Counted from the first letter of the stretch, positions 1 through 11,504 are shown. The stretch is 64,000 bases of DNA from Gorsachius magnificus (GCA_034008185.1 CM067081.1:682001-746000); one strand, 5' to 3'. Made by a program: numbers and translations. Notes: a model not told the origin generated them from the letters alone.

Positions 1-2538
1 CGCCCGCTGCTCACCCTCTGCCTTGCCGGCTGCCTCCTGGCCCCGGGTAAGTGGCAAGGGGGCGCCGAGGGGCCTGACCCCCCCAGCCCTGGGCGCAGGG
101 AGAGGGTCCCCCAGCCCCTGCGAGCAGCAGCATCCCTGGGCACCCCCGGCTGGGGGACAGGGGGATGGGGGGGCTTGGGCTGCCGGTGGGAAGGGTGCGG
201 GGGTCCCAGCACGCTCCCCCACCTCACCCAGCTGCCAGGGGTCCACGTGGCCAGGTCCTGGGGGTCCCTGGTGAGGGGTCTGGCTGCACCCCCAGCAGTT
301 GCCCCACAGCCCCTCCAGCCCCGGTCTGGGTCCCCGCAGGCTGCCGGGGGGCGCAGGGCTTACAACCCGACCTCTTTGCCAATACTCCGCGCCCTGCGCC
401 CCGGGGCCGGGAACGTCACCCTCCAGGCCCTCTCCCAGATCATCGACATGGTGAGTGGCCGGGCATGGCACTGGCGCTGGCACCGGCAGCCCAGCTGAAA
501 CGGAACCATGCTCGTCACGCTCCTGGCCACCTCGTAGCCAGGCTCTGCTCTCCCCCAGCGGGTCCTGCTCAACCCAGAGCTGATGCTCACCCCTTGAAAC
601 CAGCCCAGACCCCTCAAGCCCCCCCCAGCTGCTCCCAGGTCAGCTCAGACCTCTTGAACACAGCTCAGACTCCCACAAAACCAGCACAGCCCCCCCTAAA
701 ATGGGCTTGGTCCACTTGAAACCAGCTCAGACCTTGCCAACCTCCCAAAACCAGTGCGACCCCCTCGAAGGCAGCTCAGCCCCTGGGGATCTTCACAGAG
801 GCTGCCGAGCTGGGGGCTGAGGGGGGCAGCAGGCAGCACCGGGGTCCATCCCCTGCACCCACCCTCTCCCCTCGGCAGGACGAGAGGAACCAGGTCCTCA
901 CCTCCTACCTGTGGGTCCGCCAGGCCTGGCTGGACGCCCACCTCACCTGGGACAAGGACGCCTACGACGGTATTGACAGCATCCGCATCCCCAGCAGCTA
1001 CGTCTGGCGGCCGGACATCATCCTCTACAACAAGTGGGTTGTGCTCAGCCCCCCCCGCCCCACGCTGCTCCCGGAGCTGGGGGGCTCGGGCTGGGGGGGG
1101 GCTGCACAGGGTGCAGGGTGCATTGCTAACCGTGGGGCTGCAGCTGCACGATCGGGGGGTCCTGGTGTGGGTGGCACAGGGAGACCATCACCCCAACTGG
1201 GTGACAAGGGGGGGACAGGGGCTGCAGAGGGGGCGGGCAGCAGCTGGGACGTGCCACTGCCGGGGCGGCTGGGGGCACCGAGCCCCCTCTGCAGGGGACA
1301 GGGTGACGCGGGGAGGGGACACGGCACTGGGGGAAGGCGCTTGGCCCTGGCCCCTCAGACCCTCGCCCCGCATGAGGCCCAGCCCCACAGCCGTCCCTCC
1401 CCCAGTGCCGACGAGCGCTTCGGTGGCTCGATGGAGACCAACGTGGTGCTGCGCTCCGACGGGCACATCATGTGGGACTCGCCTGCCATCACCAAGAGCT
1501 CCTGCAAGGTGGATGTCTCCTACTTCCCCTTCGACGGGCAGCGGTGCCGCCTCACCTTCGGCTCCTGGACCTACAACGGGAACCAGATCGACCTCCGCAA
1601 CCGCCTGGACACCGGGGACCTGACGGACTTCGTGGAGAACGTGGAGTGGGAGGTGCTGGGCATGCCAGCCACGAGGAACGTCATCACCTATGGCTGCTGC
1701 TCCGAGCCCTACCCCGACATCACCTACACCTTGCTCCTCTGCCGCCGCGCCTCCTTCTACATCTTCAACCTGCTCCTGCCCTGCATCATGGTCTCCTTCC
1801 TGGCACCCCTCGGCTTCTACCTGCCAGCCGACTCAGGGGAGAAGGTCTCGCTGGGGGTGACGGTGCTGCTGGCCCTCACTGTCTTCCAGCTGCTGGTGGC
1901 GGAGAGCATGCCGCCCTCGGAGAACGTCCCGCTCATCGGTGAGCCTCAACGGCCCACGCCCTCCCATGGGATCAGGGCGCCTGCGCCGGGGTGATGGGCA
2001 GCTCCTGGGGGGGCCAGGGGGGGGGGGCCCCGGACCACCCCTTGCCCACACAGGGAAGTACTACATCGCCACTATGACCATGATCACGGCCTCCACCACC
2101 CTGACCATCTTCATCATGAACGTCCACCACTGCGGCCCGGGGGCCCGCCCCGTGCCCCCCTGGGCCAGGCGGCTCATCCTCCACCACATGGCCCGGCTCT
2201 GCTGCGTCTACGAGGTGGGCGAGAGCTGCAAGAGCCCCCGGCGGGCGCCGGGCGGGCGGGCGGGCAGGGGGGATGCCGGCGTGCTGGGGGACAGCCCCGG
2301 GGAAGGTGAGGTGGGCACCCAGGTGGGGGTTTGCCCCCGGGACCGCTGCCTGTGCCACCACGACAGCCTGCTGAGGAATGTCGGCTACATCGCCGGCTGC
2401 TTCCGGCGCCACCGAGCTGCCCAGCGCTGGACCAGCGAGTGGAAGAAGGTGGCCAAGGTGATGGACCGCTTCTTTATGTGGGTCTTCTTCCTCATGGTCT
2501 TCCTCATGAGTGTGCTGGTCCTGGGCAAAGCTGCCTGA
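1..2538 (+). CDS. CHRNA10: Neuronal/hair-cell nicotinic acetylcholine receptor subunit alpha-10 (5' end outside window)
   Basis: This is a ligand-gated cation channel subunit that pairs with alpha-9 in cochlear hair cells. Exons read are <1-46 (signal peptide, [13 protein letters not shown]), 340-450, 879-1033, 1406-1938 and 2054-2538, with GT/AG borders throughout. Exon 4 holds the Cys-loop ([15 protein letters not shown], 13 residues between the cysteines) and the vicinal pair [10 protein letters not shown] that marks alpha subunits. It also holds M1 and M2 ([19 protein letters not shown]). Exon 5 gives M3, a variable cytoplasmic loop and M4, ending at TGA 2536-2538. Wording such as [27 protein letters not shown] and MDRFF fits CHRNA10 rather than CHRNA9 as I recall the family. 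Oddity: exon 2 is 111 nt, and the frame entering it (LFAN) differs from the frame leaving it ([20 protein letters not shown]) by one base. So there is a frameshift or a sequence error near 383-392. Confidence 0.93.
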
Positions 2539-2792
2539 TGGCCCCAGTGCAACCCCTGCCCGTGACCCCCCAGGGGGGGTGGTGGCTGCAGGTGCCCGTC
2601 CAGAGCACCCCCTGGCCCCCCATGAAGCTGCAGAGTGGGACCTACACCAGCACCGGGGGTGAGGGGCCCGACAGCAGGAGCCCTGCCATGGCTGGGGCCG
2701 CCCCGGCTGCAGGGCTGAGGGGTCCCGGACACCCAGGGGGCTGCACTGGGGCCCCCATTGTACCCCACACCCGAGAAATCCAACAAACTGGA

Positions 2793-2798
2793 AATAAA
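2793..2798 (+). terminator. CHRNA10 polyadenylation signal
   Basis: An AATAAA hexamer lies 255 bp after the CHRNA10 stop and is the first canonical signal downstream. Confidence 0.75.
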
Positions 2799-3025
2799 CC
2801 CTGGAGCATGCGTCCTCCCTCTCCTGCCTGGGGTCTGGGGGGGTCCCGGGGCCTCACTGCCCTGGTGAGAGCTGCAGCACCGGCACCGGCAGGCATGGGC
2901 TGGGGGTGTCCTCCTCTGGGGGGCCATGCCTGGCCCTCGCAGCCCCATCTGGAGCTCTGCAGTGGAGGGGGGGCTGGGCAGAGCCTTTCCCTGGGTGGAT
3001 GTGGATGTATATATCCATACATAGA
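2799..3025. other. Intergenic, no gene seen
   Basis: GC-rich sequence between the CHRNA10 3' end and the first CR1 fragment. I see nothing coding or structured in it. Confidence 0.5.
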
Positions 3026-3265
3026 TCATAGGATCATGGAATCACGGAATGGTTTGGGTTGGAAAAGCCTTTGAAGCTCCCCCAGCCCAACCGCCCCCCT
3101 ACCCCTGCCATCCCACCCCCAAACCCTGGCCCTCAGCACCGCCTCTGCCCGGCTGTTCAATCCCCCCAGGGCTGGGGACTCGACCCCTTCCCTGGGCAGC
3201 CCCTTCCAGCCCCTGACAGCCCTTTGGGGAAGGAATTGTTCCCAATGTCCACCCTATAGAGATCT
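3026..3265 (-). mobile_element. CR1 LINE 3'-end fragment
   Basis: Read on the minus strand, this is the conserved CR1 3' untranslated tail. The plus strand opens with ATCATAGGATCATGG and the GGTTTGGGTTGGAAAAG block. CR1 copies are typically 5'-truncated like this one. Near-copies of the same subfamily occur at about 36.4, 52.4 and 60.2 kb in this window. Confidence 0.85.
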
Positions 3266-3912
3266 ATACAGACACACGTACAGAGTCCTGTGTGGGCGCC
3301 ACTGGCTGGCAGGGCCCTGCTCCCTGAGCCCTCCCAGTCCCCCAGTTACTGGTGCAGCTCAGGGGTCTCACAGCACCCCAAAGCCTCCCATGAAATCCTG
3401 CCGTGCCCCGAGCTGCGGCCACTGGTCCCAGCAGTGCCAGCCACCTCCTGCCCCATCCCACACCCCCACCGGCGCCTGCCACCCTGCCCAGCCAGGGCTG
3501 GGTCTGCTGCAGCCCCCGCCGCCGCCGCTGCGGCATCCAGCATCCCCAGTGAGGGTCCCGAGGGAGTGGGGAAGCCCTCGCCTGTCCCCTCCGGGCACTG
3601 GCTGGGCCAAGGACGGCACCTGGGAGGGCTGGAGGGATCTGGCCCTCGACACCTTCGATGATGAACACACGGGGCCCAGCAGGAGCTCTGGAGCTGCTGC
3701 CCACCCCAGGCAGGGCAGAACCAGGTCAGTCCAGGGGTCCCTCAGTGCCCGCGCAGCCCAGCCCGTGGCAGCCACCACCTCGCAGTGAGGTGAGCCTCAC
3801 TGCCCAGCAGAAGTGAAAAAACCCCGGGCAGGACCCCACCGAGCCACCAGGTACAGTGCCCACTCCCACCCAGAGCAGCACTGGTGCCACCGTGCCCGAG
3901 CACGTTCCTTCC
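3266..3912. other. Intergenic, no gene seen
   Basis: A GC-rich stretch of about 650 bp with overlapping open frames on both strands but no recognisable domain, splice-site pattern or promoter. I see no feature in it. Confidence 0.5.
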
Positions 3913-4454
3913 TGTCGTGGTTTAACCGCAGCTGGCAACTCAGCCCAAGCAGCCGCTGGCTCCCCCCAAAGCACAGGGCAGAGAAGAGTGAGAAACTTGT
4001 GGGCTGAGATAAAGACGGTTCAATAGGGAAAGCAAAAGCTGCGCACGCAAGCAAAGCAAAGCAAGGAATTCATTCACCGCTTCCCATGGGCAGGCAGGCG
4101 GGGGCTCAGCCATCCCCAGGACAGCCAGGCTCCATCACACGTAACGGTGTCTTGGGAAGGCAAACGCCATCACTCCCAACATCGCCCCCTTCCTTCTTCT
4201 TCCCCCCAGCTTATATACTGGGCAGGACATCGTATGGTCTGGAATAGCCCTTGGGTCAGTTGGGGTCAGCTGTCCTGGCCGTGTCCCCTCCCAGCTTCCC
4301 ATGCCCCTGGCAGAGCTGAGAGCTAAGAAGTCCTTGGCCAGTCTAAGCACTACCCAGCACTAACCAAAACATCAGGGTGTTATCAACATCCTTCTGGTAC
4401 CAAATCCAAACCACAGCACCATGCCAGCTACTAGGGAGAAAATTAACTGTCCCA
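3913..4454 (-). mobile_element. Solo LTR of an avian endogenous retrovirus
   Basis: On the minus strand the element opens with TGGGACAG at 4454 and closes with CCACGACA at 3913, giving the 5'-TG...CA-3' ends of an LTR. A TATA motif (TATATAAGC) lies near 4210. The GC-poor upstream part and the GCTTTGCTTGCGTGCGCAG block resemble a solo LTR family that I recognise from many bird genomes. No gag, pol or env sequence is attached. Target-site duplication is not clear. Confidence 0.7.
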
Positions 4455-5046
4455 TCCAAAACTAGAACACCTCCCCACTCCACGGCTGCTCCCCTGCCAC
4501 CGCTTGGGGGGTGTGGGGGGGACAGCATCCCCTTGAGCAGGGACCCCTCTCAGGCTTACCCCTCCAGGCTGGGGGATCCCAGACACCGCCAGGCAGCAAC
4601 GGGTTCCTATGTGACATCGTTTGCATGCCCGTAGCATTTCAGAGACGTGTAGGAAGCTCACGTGATGGTCTTGGGCTCCCAGCCTGACTTTGAGTGGGGT
4701 AATTAGTGGCGTACTGGCCGCCGATCCACCTGGGCTTATTAAATATTTCACACACCTACACTTACTGATTGGACTCGTTAACCCAAGGACTAGAAGCCTG
4801 GGGCAGATGGGACAAGGAGCCTAAACCAGAGGGGTGGTTTCCAACGTAGCTGCCGCTCGGGCCCTGGCTTGTCCTCTGAATCCTTCTCCTCCTCCTCCTC
4901 CTCCTCTTTCTCCCCCCCTCTGAATCCTCCCCAGGGTCCCCCATCCTGCAGACCGTGGGCTTCCATCAGCTCCCACCCCTGATTGCCAGGGGGGTGTCCC
5001 AGCCCCTCCTGAGCCCCTCACATTCGCCCGTACCAGCCGGGGAAGG
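4455..5046. other. 5' flank of gene X copy A, with a (TCC)n microsatellite
   Basis: From about 4598 onward this sequence is repeated in inverted orientation upstream of copies B (about 14.2-14.59 kb) and C (about 23.35-23.75 kb). It marks the left edge of the duplicated block. It contains a pyrimidine microsatellite of TCC units at about 4885-4910. No gene is seen before the gene X promoter. Confidence 0.6.
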
Positions 5047-5165
5047 GCACAGGAGGCACCCGGCTGTCACAGAGGGGGGCTCTGCCTGCCCCATGGTGTC
5101 ACAAAGGGGGGCGCTCCCTGCCCCATGGTGTCACAAAGGGGGGCGCTCCCTGCCGCACTATAAAG
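5047..5165 (+). promoter_or_regulatory. Probable gene X core promoter: TATA box plus direct repeats
   Basis: TATAAA sits at 5159-5164, about 195 bp before the ATG of gene X copy A. Upstream of it, units of about 33 bp built on CCCCATGGTGTCACAAAGGG and GGCGCTCCCTGCC repeat two to three times between about 5070 and 5155. The same arrangement is kept in inverted orientation at copies B (about 14.02-14.11 kb) and C (about 23.18-23.27 kb). Each duplicate therefore travelled with its promoter. Promoter function is inferred. Confidence 0.6.
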
Positions 5166-5356
5166 GGGGGACGGGGGCCCCGCGGGAGCCGGCACCGCAG
5201 TCTGGCATCGTCTGGGCAGGCTGCAGCCTCAACCTCTGCCACACCAGCAGTGTCGGGGGTCCCCTCGCTGCGGGGGACCCAGGAGGGCGCCGGGGATCTG
5301 CCCCGCGGGCCTGTGCTGGTGACCCAGAGCGCCGTGGACGCACCGCAGCCGGTGCC

Positions 5357-7535
5357 ATGGGGCGATCCAAGAACCCCAGCCCGGCTGAGCTGCTCCCGCT
5401 TGGGATGCTGACGCTGCAGCTCTTCATGGTCTCTGTCGTGCTGCGGGCATGGCGGCTCCGGGTAGGTGACGGCTGCACCGCACTGCGCCCTGGCGTGGCG
5501 TGGCGTGGCGTGGGGTGGGGTGGCATACGGGTCTGCGGCGTGGGGCCGGGCGCTGCTCCCATCTCACCCAGCTCCTGGTCATCCTGCAGAAGAGTTGCAA
5601 GAAGCCGAAGCTTCGGAAGGGCACGAAGCGATCCCGCACGGAGGAGCCGAGCGGTGAGTGGCCCCGGCACCCGGCGCCCTGCAAACGGCCGGCACCCCAG
5701 GGCAGCCCTGGCCCGGGGCTGTGCCGGGGGCTGCCGGCCGCTCACTCCCTCTCCTCCCTCGGCAGCTTCTCCGCCAGCGGCTGGAGGAGTGGAGGAGCCC
5801 GGCCAGCCCCTGAGGATATGGTGAGTGCTGGGGGAGATCCCCAGGCCCTGCCCCAGACCCGCACCCCGTGCCTGCCCCCGCCCGCGCTGGGCAGCCCTGC
5901 CCGCCGGCCGAGGAGGGGGTGCTGCCCGCGGGCCCTGCTGGAGGGGCCGGGCTGCAGCGGGGGCTCTTCCCTCTCCTCCTCCGCAGGGCCAGCGTGGAGG
6001 TGTCGAGCACAGAGCACCCACCACGGTGGGCCCCGCTGGCCTCCATGGACTCCCTGGGCTCCCTGGCCTCCCTGTCAGCCAGCAGCTCCCTCTACTCCTT
6101 CCCGGAGCCCTGGCCTGGGGCCATGGCGGAGCTGGCAGCGCTCAACCGCCCGGGACCCCCCAGCTCCTGCAAGGCTGCCAAGGGGCCAGCGGGGCAGCCA
6201 GGGCCAGCCCTGATCCGGGACCTCCCCCCGTTGGAGCTGCCGGCGGGGACGGGGGCAGAGCTGCTGTCACTGGGGGGCAGGGAGCGGGTGCAGGGCCCTG
6301 TGGGCACGGAGACGCCCCCCACCGTCCCCCCAGCCGTGGCCACCTCCATGGACCAGCTCATCCAGGAGCTCATCCGCGCCATCCGGGACAGCCAGGCAGT
6401 GACCGAGCAGCGCTGCCAGATTCTGAAGGAGGCACTGGCCCACTGGCAAGCAGTGTGGGGGAACCTGCTCCCTCCCCATCCTCCTCCTCCTCTGACTCCT
6501 CCTCCTGCTCTGAATCTGCCAGCGGGGACGGAGGCAGAGCTGCTGTCACTGGGGGGCAGGGAGCGGGTGCAGGACCCTGTGGGCACGGAGACGCCCCCCA
6601 GCACCCCCCCAGCCATGGCACCCTCCAAGGACCACCTCATCCAGGAGCTGATCCAGGTCATCCGGGACAACGAGGCAGTGACCGAGCAGAGCTGCAAGAT
6701 TCTGCAGGTGGCACTGGCCCAGCGGCAAGCAGAGCCAGGGTTCGGCGGGGGAGCCTGCGGTGGGACCACCGCCGGGAACCCCACCATCCCCCCCACCAGC
6801 ATGGAGGGACAAGAGGAGCTGGAGCTGCCGGGGGCCACAGCATGGCCCCAGGGCCTGGGAGCCGATCTGCCGTGGGTGGAGAAAGACCTGGGGGGTTGGT
6901 TGGAAAAGGGGCCGGAACCCCCGCCGAGAGGACTGGTTGAGCAAGCAGCCCCCCTGCATTGGGCAGGAGCAGCCCCCCCGCATTGGCAGAGCACCCCGCA
7001 AGCTGACAGGAGCAGCCCCCCCGCATTGGGCAGGAGCAGCCCCCCGCATTGGGCAGGAGCACCCCCGCAGAGCTGGACAGGAGCAGCCCCCCTGCATTGG
7101 GCAGGAGCAGCCCCCCCGCATTGGGCAGGAGCAGCCCCACGGAGCGGGGCAGGAGCAGCTCCACAGAAGAGCCGGGGGGAGCAGCTCCATGGGCTGGGCC
7201 GGAGCAGCCCCACAGCTCGGGGCAGGAGCCCCCCGGCAGGGCCCAGTCCCCAGCAGCGGGTGCCCCCGGGCAGGGCACGTGGCCGGGCAGCCCCAGGGCT
7301 CTGTCCCATCGGACGGATCCTGTGGGAGGGCTGCGCCCGGCTCTGGCGCTACCTCAAGGGCTGCTGGAGACGCCACTGCCGCCCCAGCCCCCCGCTTCCG
7401 CCCCCGGTGCTGGTCCCACGGGAGCAAGGAGTTTCCCTCATCCTAGGGGGGCTGGGACCTGCGAGGACGGGAATCGGAAATAAATATTTTCTCTGCCCCT
7501 GGTGCCGTGGTTCATGCACCCATCCCGTGGGTTAA
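5357..7535 (+). CDS. Gene X copy A: unrecognised membrane-anchored repeat protein
   Basis: I do not recognise this family. Four exons join in frame: 5357-5461, 5572-5653, 5766-5820 and 5987-7535 (596 aa). Exon 1 (MGRSKNPSPAELLPL...) holds a hydrophobic stretch at residues 12-32. Exon 2 adds LLVILQ and then a basic cluster (KKPKLRKGTKR, about residues 44-54). This looks like a single-pass anchor with a basic cytoplasmic flank. Exon 4 has two related units of about 75 aa (nt about 6232-6463 and 6517-6745), each with SLGGRERVQ, VGTETPP and a helical LIQELI..IRD segment. A run of 8-codon units follows (PALGRSSP or HWAGAAPP depending on frame), then CARLWRYLKGCWRRHC. Compared with the fusion copy at 25.7 kb, a net 14-nt deletion near 7380-7420 shifts the last codons. 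The frame then runs past AATAAA (7479-7484) to TAA at 7533. Function unknown. Confidence 0.6.
6955..7165 (+). repeat. 24-bp coding tandem repeat in gene X copy A
   Basis: About eight imperfect 24-bp units built on GCATTGGGCAGGAGCAGCCC. The unit length is a multiple of three, so gain or loss keeps the reading frame. Copy number differs between gene X copies: high in A and C, low in B. Some units are degenerate and shift frame. Confidence 0.8.
7479..7484 (+). terminator. Gene X copy A polyadenylation signal
   Basis: AATAAA in a block also present at copy B (11914-11919), copy C (20935-20940), the second fusion gene (25697-25702) and a remnant at 27148-27153, all on the minus strand. Confidence 0.7.
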
Positions 7536-7539
7536 TTAA

Positions 7540-8085
7540 GGCCCCTTAATTCGTGAAGGGCCGTAAAGCCCCAAGGCCCCACGAGGTGCCCGAGCGGTTG
7601 CTGGCAGCGGCCGAGCCAGGCGATGCCTCCAGGCAGTGGCCAGGGAGCATGCGGGGAGCGGGGAGGGCTCCAAGCTCCCCCAGGCTCTGTCACCTCTGTC
7701 TGTCCCCGTGTCTGTAAGCACCACGACGGGGACGTTTCCTCGGCCCAGAGCACGCGGGGACTGGGCTGTCCCCGGCCGTGCTGCCCTCATCCTGCCCTGA
7801 CCTGCTGTGGATGCCACCCGTGCCACAACCTGCCCCGTCCTCAGCAGCGTCATGGGGGGGGGCAGTGCAAGCACCGTGTCCCAGGTCAGCAGAGCCGGAT
7901 CCTGTGTCAGGTCCCACAGGAAAAGGCAGAGCCCCCAGCGGGACAGCAACCGCACCCAGGCTAAAAGAAAGGCAATTTATCCCACGGGGGTTTCCTGACC
8001 GTCCCCAGCACTGCGCTGCGGGGCAGGGGGGGCAGCGGCTGCTCTGGGCGCTCGGTGAGGACGGTAAAAATAACGGTGAGGACGG
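7540..8085. other. 3' flank of gene X copy A, shared with the ART copies
   Basis: 7.53-7.79 kb recurs inverted between copy C and the first fusion gene (about 20.64-20.88 kb). 7.80-8.08 kb recurs in direct orientation upstream of ART copy 1 (about 27.43-27.72 kb). The homology stops where the CR1 element begins. I see no gene in it. It shows that gene X and ART were neighbours before the locus was rearranged. Confidence 0.6.
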
Positions 8086-11000
8086 AGGTGGGGCTCTGGA
8101 ACTTGAGGGCCACGCAAATGAGGACATGGATGAAGGTCCATCCGGGGGGTTGGCTATGGAGAGTGGGTCACCCCTACGTATCAGGACTGCCTCCGTTAAG
8201 AAGAAAAGGAGGGCAATCGTAGGCGATTCCCTTCTGAAGGGCATGGAGGGCCTGGTATGCTGATTGGACCCCTCCCACAGGGAAGTTTGCTGCCTCCCTG
8301 GGGCCTGGGTCAGGGACATTGCTAAGAAACGCCCTGATCTGGTACGGCCCTCTGATTACTATCCGCTATTGATTGTACAGGCTGGCAGTGACGAGATTCC
8401 ACAGAGAAGTTCCAAATCAATCAAAAGGGACTTCAGCGCGCTGGGGGAATTGGTTGAAGGATCAGGCGTGCAGGTAGTGTTCTCCTTGATCCCATTAGTG
8501 GCAGGGAGGGACAGTGAAAGGATCAGGAAAACCAGACTGATGAACACGTGGCTCAAAGGCTGATGCCATCGGAGGAGCTTGGGGTTTTCTGATCATGGGG
8601 AGGTTTACACGGCACCGGGCCTGTTGACAACAGATAGTGCTCAGCTTTCTCAAAGGGGGAAAAGGATCCTCGCTCAAGAGCTGGCGGGGCTTGTTGAGAG
8701 GGCTTTAGACTAGGTTTGATAGGGGGAGGGGATACAACCAGGCTCACTAGAGAGGACACCCCAATGCTGGGGGTGAAACCAATAGTCCAGCTCAAGTGCA
8801 ACTAATGCACACAACATGGGCAACAACCAGGAAGAGCTAGAAGCCGTTGTGCAGCAGGATGGCTATGATGTAGTCACCATCACAGAAACGTGGTGGGATG
8901 CCTCTCATGCCTGGAGTGCTGCAGTGGATTACTGTAAGCTCTTCAGAAGGGACAGGCAAGGAAGGAGAGGCGGTGGGGTGGCTCTGTATGTTAGGGAGTG
9001 TTTTGATTGTACAGAGCTTGACGCTTGTGGTGAGGCCGAGTGTTTATGGGTGAGGATGAGGGGGGAGGCCAAGAAGAAAGATACTCTGTTGGGAGTCTGT
9101 TACAGACCACCTGACCAGGATGAGGAGGTCAACAAAATATTCTACAAGCGGCTGTCAGAAATGTCTCAATGGCGAGCTCTTGTTCTTGTGGGGGACTTCA
9201 ACTTACCAGACATCTGCTGGAAATACAACACAGCAGAAAGGAAACAGTGCAGAAGGTTCCTGCAGTGTGTGGAAGAGAACTTCCTGACACAGCTGGTAAG
9301 TGAGCCTACCAGGGGAAGTGCCCTGCTTGACCTCCTGTTCACTAACAGAGAAGGACTGGTGGGAGGGGTGGTGGTTGGAGGTCGTCTTGGCCTCAGCGAT
9401 CATGAAATGGTAGAGTTTTCGATTCTTGGCGAGGTAAGGCAGGGGGTCAGCAAAACCACCCCCATGGACTTCCGTAGGGCAGACTTCAGCTTGTTCAGAA
9501 CGCTGGTTGGGACAGTCCCTTGGGAGACAGTCCTGAAGGGCAAAGGGGTCCAGGAAGGCTGGGTGTTTTTCAAGGAAGAAGTCTTAAAGGCACAGGAGCA
9601 GGCTGTCCCCATGTGCCGTAAGACGAATCAGTGGGAAAGACAACCGGCCTGGCTGAACAGGGATCTTCTACTGAGACTTGGGAAGAAAAGGAGAGCTTAC
9701 CAGCTCTGGAAGAAGGGGCAGGCAACCCAAGAAGAGTACAGGGATCTTGTCAGGTCATGCAGAGAGGAAATTAGAAAGGCAAAAGCCCAACTCAACCTGG
9801 CCACTGTTGTAAGGGATAATAAGAAAAGTTTTTATAAATATGTTAACAGCAAAAAGAGAGCCAGGGAGAACCTCCATCTTCTAGTGGATGCAGGGAGAAC
9901 ATTGCCACTAAGGATGAGGAAAAGGCTGAGATACTTAACGCCTCCTTTGCCTCAGTCTTTAATGGCCTGACGAGTTATCCCCAGGGTACTCGGCCCCCCA
10001 AGCCAGAAGGTGGGGACGGTGAGTGGAATAAACCCCCCATAATCCAGGAGGAAGTAGTCTTCGACCTGCTGTGCCCCCTGGAAGTCCACAAGTCTATGGG
10101 GCACTGGGATCCACCCAAGAGTGCTGAGGGAGCTGGCAGAGGAGCTTGCCAAGCCACTGTCCGTTGTTTATCAGCAGTCCTGGAGAACAGGGCAGGTCCC
10201 AGATGACGGGAGGTTGGCAAATGTGATGCCTATCTTCAAGAAGGGCCGGAGGGAGGATCTGGGGAACTACAGACCAGTCAGCCTGACCTCGGTACTGGGG
10301 AAGATTATGGAGCGGTTCATCTTGAGTGTGCTCATCAGGCACATGGAGGACAACCAGGGGATCAGGCCCAGCCAGCATGGGTTCATGAAAGGCAGGTCCT
10401 GTCTGGCCAACCTGATCTCCTTCTATGACCAGGTGACCCACCTGGTAGATGAGGGAAAGGCTGTGGATGTTGTCTACCTGGACTTCAGCAAAGCCTTCGA
10501 CACCGTCTCCCATAGCATCCTCCTGGAGAAGCTGGCGGCTCATGGCCTAGATGGGTGTACTCTTCGCTGGGTAAAAAGTGGCTGGATGGTCGAGCCCAGA
10601 GAGTCGTGGTGAATGGAGTTAAATCCAGTTGGCGGCCGGGCACAAGCGGTGTCCCCCAGGGCTCAGTTCTAGGACTGGTCTTGTTTAATATTTTTATCCT
10701 TGACCTGGACGAGGGCATTGAGGGCACCTCCAGACAGTTTGCAGATGACCCCGAGCTGGGCAGGAGTGTGGATCTGCTGGGGAGGAGGAGGGCTCTGCAG
10801 AGGGACCTGGCCAGGCTGGAGCCATGGGCCCAGCCCAGTTGGGTGAGGGTCAACAAGGCCAAGGGCCAGGTCCTGCCCTGGGGTCACCACAACCCCAGGC
10901 AGCGCTCCAGGCGTGGGGCAGAGGGGCTGGAAAGCTGCCCGGCGGAAAAGGCCCTGAGGGGGTTGGTCGAGAGGGGGCTGGATAGGAGCCAGCAGGGTGC

Positions 11001-11160
11001 CCAGGTGGCCAAGAGGGCCAGCGGCATCCTGGCTTGTATCAGGAGTGGTGTGGCCAGCAGGAGCAGGGCAGGGACCGTGCCCCTGTGCTGGGCACTGGGG
11101 GGGCCGCCCCTCGAATGCTGGGGTCAGGGTTGGGCCCCTCCCTCCCAGAAGGACATGGAC
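8086..11160 (+). mobile_element. CR1 LINE, long but degenerate, 3'-truncated
   Basis: This is the longest CR1 copy in the window. The endonuclease domain is open from 8816 to 9970 (TITETWWDA, VGDFNLPDICW, LGLSDHEMVEF). Reverse transcriptase follows in broken frames: IFKKGRREDLGNYRPVSLTS at about 10.24 kb, VVYLDFSKAFDTVSHSILL at about 10.48 kb and [10 protein letters not shown] at about 10.65 kb. A degenerate FADD box (FADDPELG in place of the usual ADDTKL type) lies at about 10.75 kb. A stop at 9968-9970 and later frame changes make it non-coding. It lacks the usual 3' tail and stops at the GC-rich junction unit at 11160. Confidence 0.9.
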
Positions 11161-11504
11161 AACATTCCTTCTGGCAAGGGCCTCGGGGCGAGTGGCAACC
11201 ACTGCTCGGCCCTCTGCTGGGACGTTGATGGCTGCTACTCAAGTGCCCCTCAGAGCCGGGGGGGGCTGCGCCCTGCCCGCGCCAACTGCCCGCGCCAACT
11301 GCCACGCCACGCGCTGCCTGCCGCGCTCCGGGCCGCTCGCGCTGCCTGGGGGCCGCTCCTGGCCGTGCGGGGACGGCCCCGCGCTGGGCCAGAGCTGCCG
11401 CTCGTCAGGAGCCCGCTCCTTCCCGCCCTGCGTGTGGGGGGGTCGGGGTCCCCTCTCTCGCCCTGGGCTCTCTCGCCTTTGGCCGCCGCGGTTTTGCCGC
11501 TTTC
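11161..11504 (+). repeat. GC-rich junction unit, copy 1
   Basis: This begins CAACATTCCTTCTGGCAAGG and ends GCCGCGGTTTTGCCGC. The same unit occurs at 15758-16100 and 24918-25283. A diverged start of it is at about 19465-19570, and a partial second copy of its end is at about 16205-16320. Each copy lies at an edge of a gene X block. I do not recognise it as a known transposon. Confidence 0.7.

Noticed and set aside
5466..5657. Short frame of WRGVAWGGVAYG type in gene X intron 1
   Set aside because: Arises from a GGCGTGGCGT simple repeat within the intron. The exon joins on either side are in a different frame.
8816..9970. A 384-codon open frame that looks like a host gene
   Set aside because: It is the endonuclease part of a CR1 element, with RT remnants and stops following.
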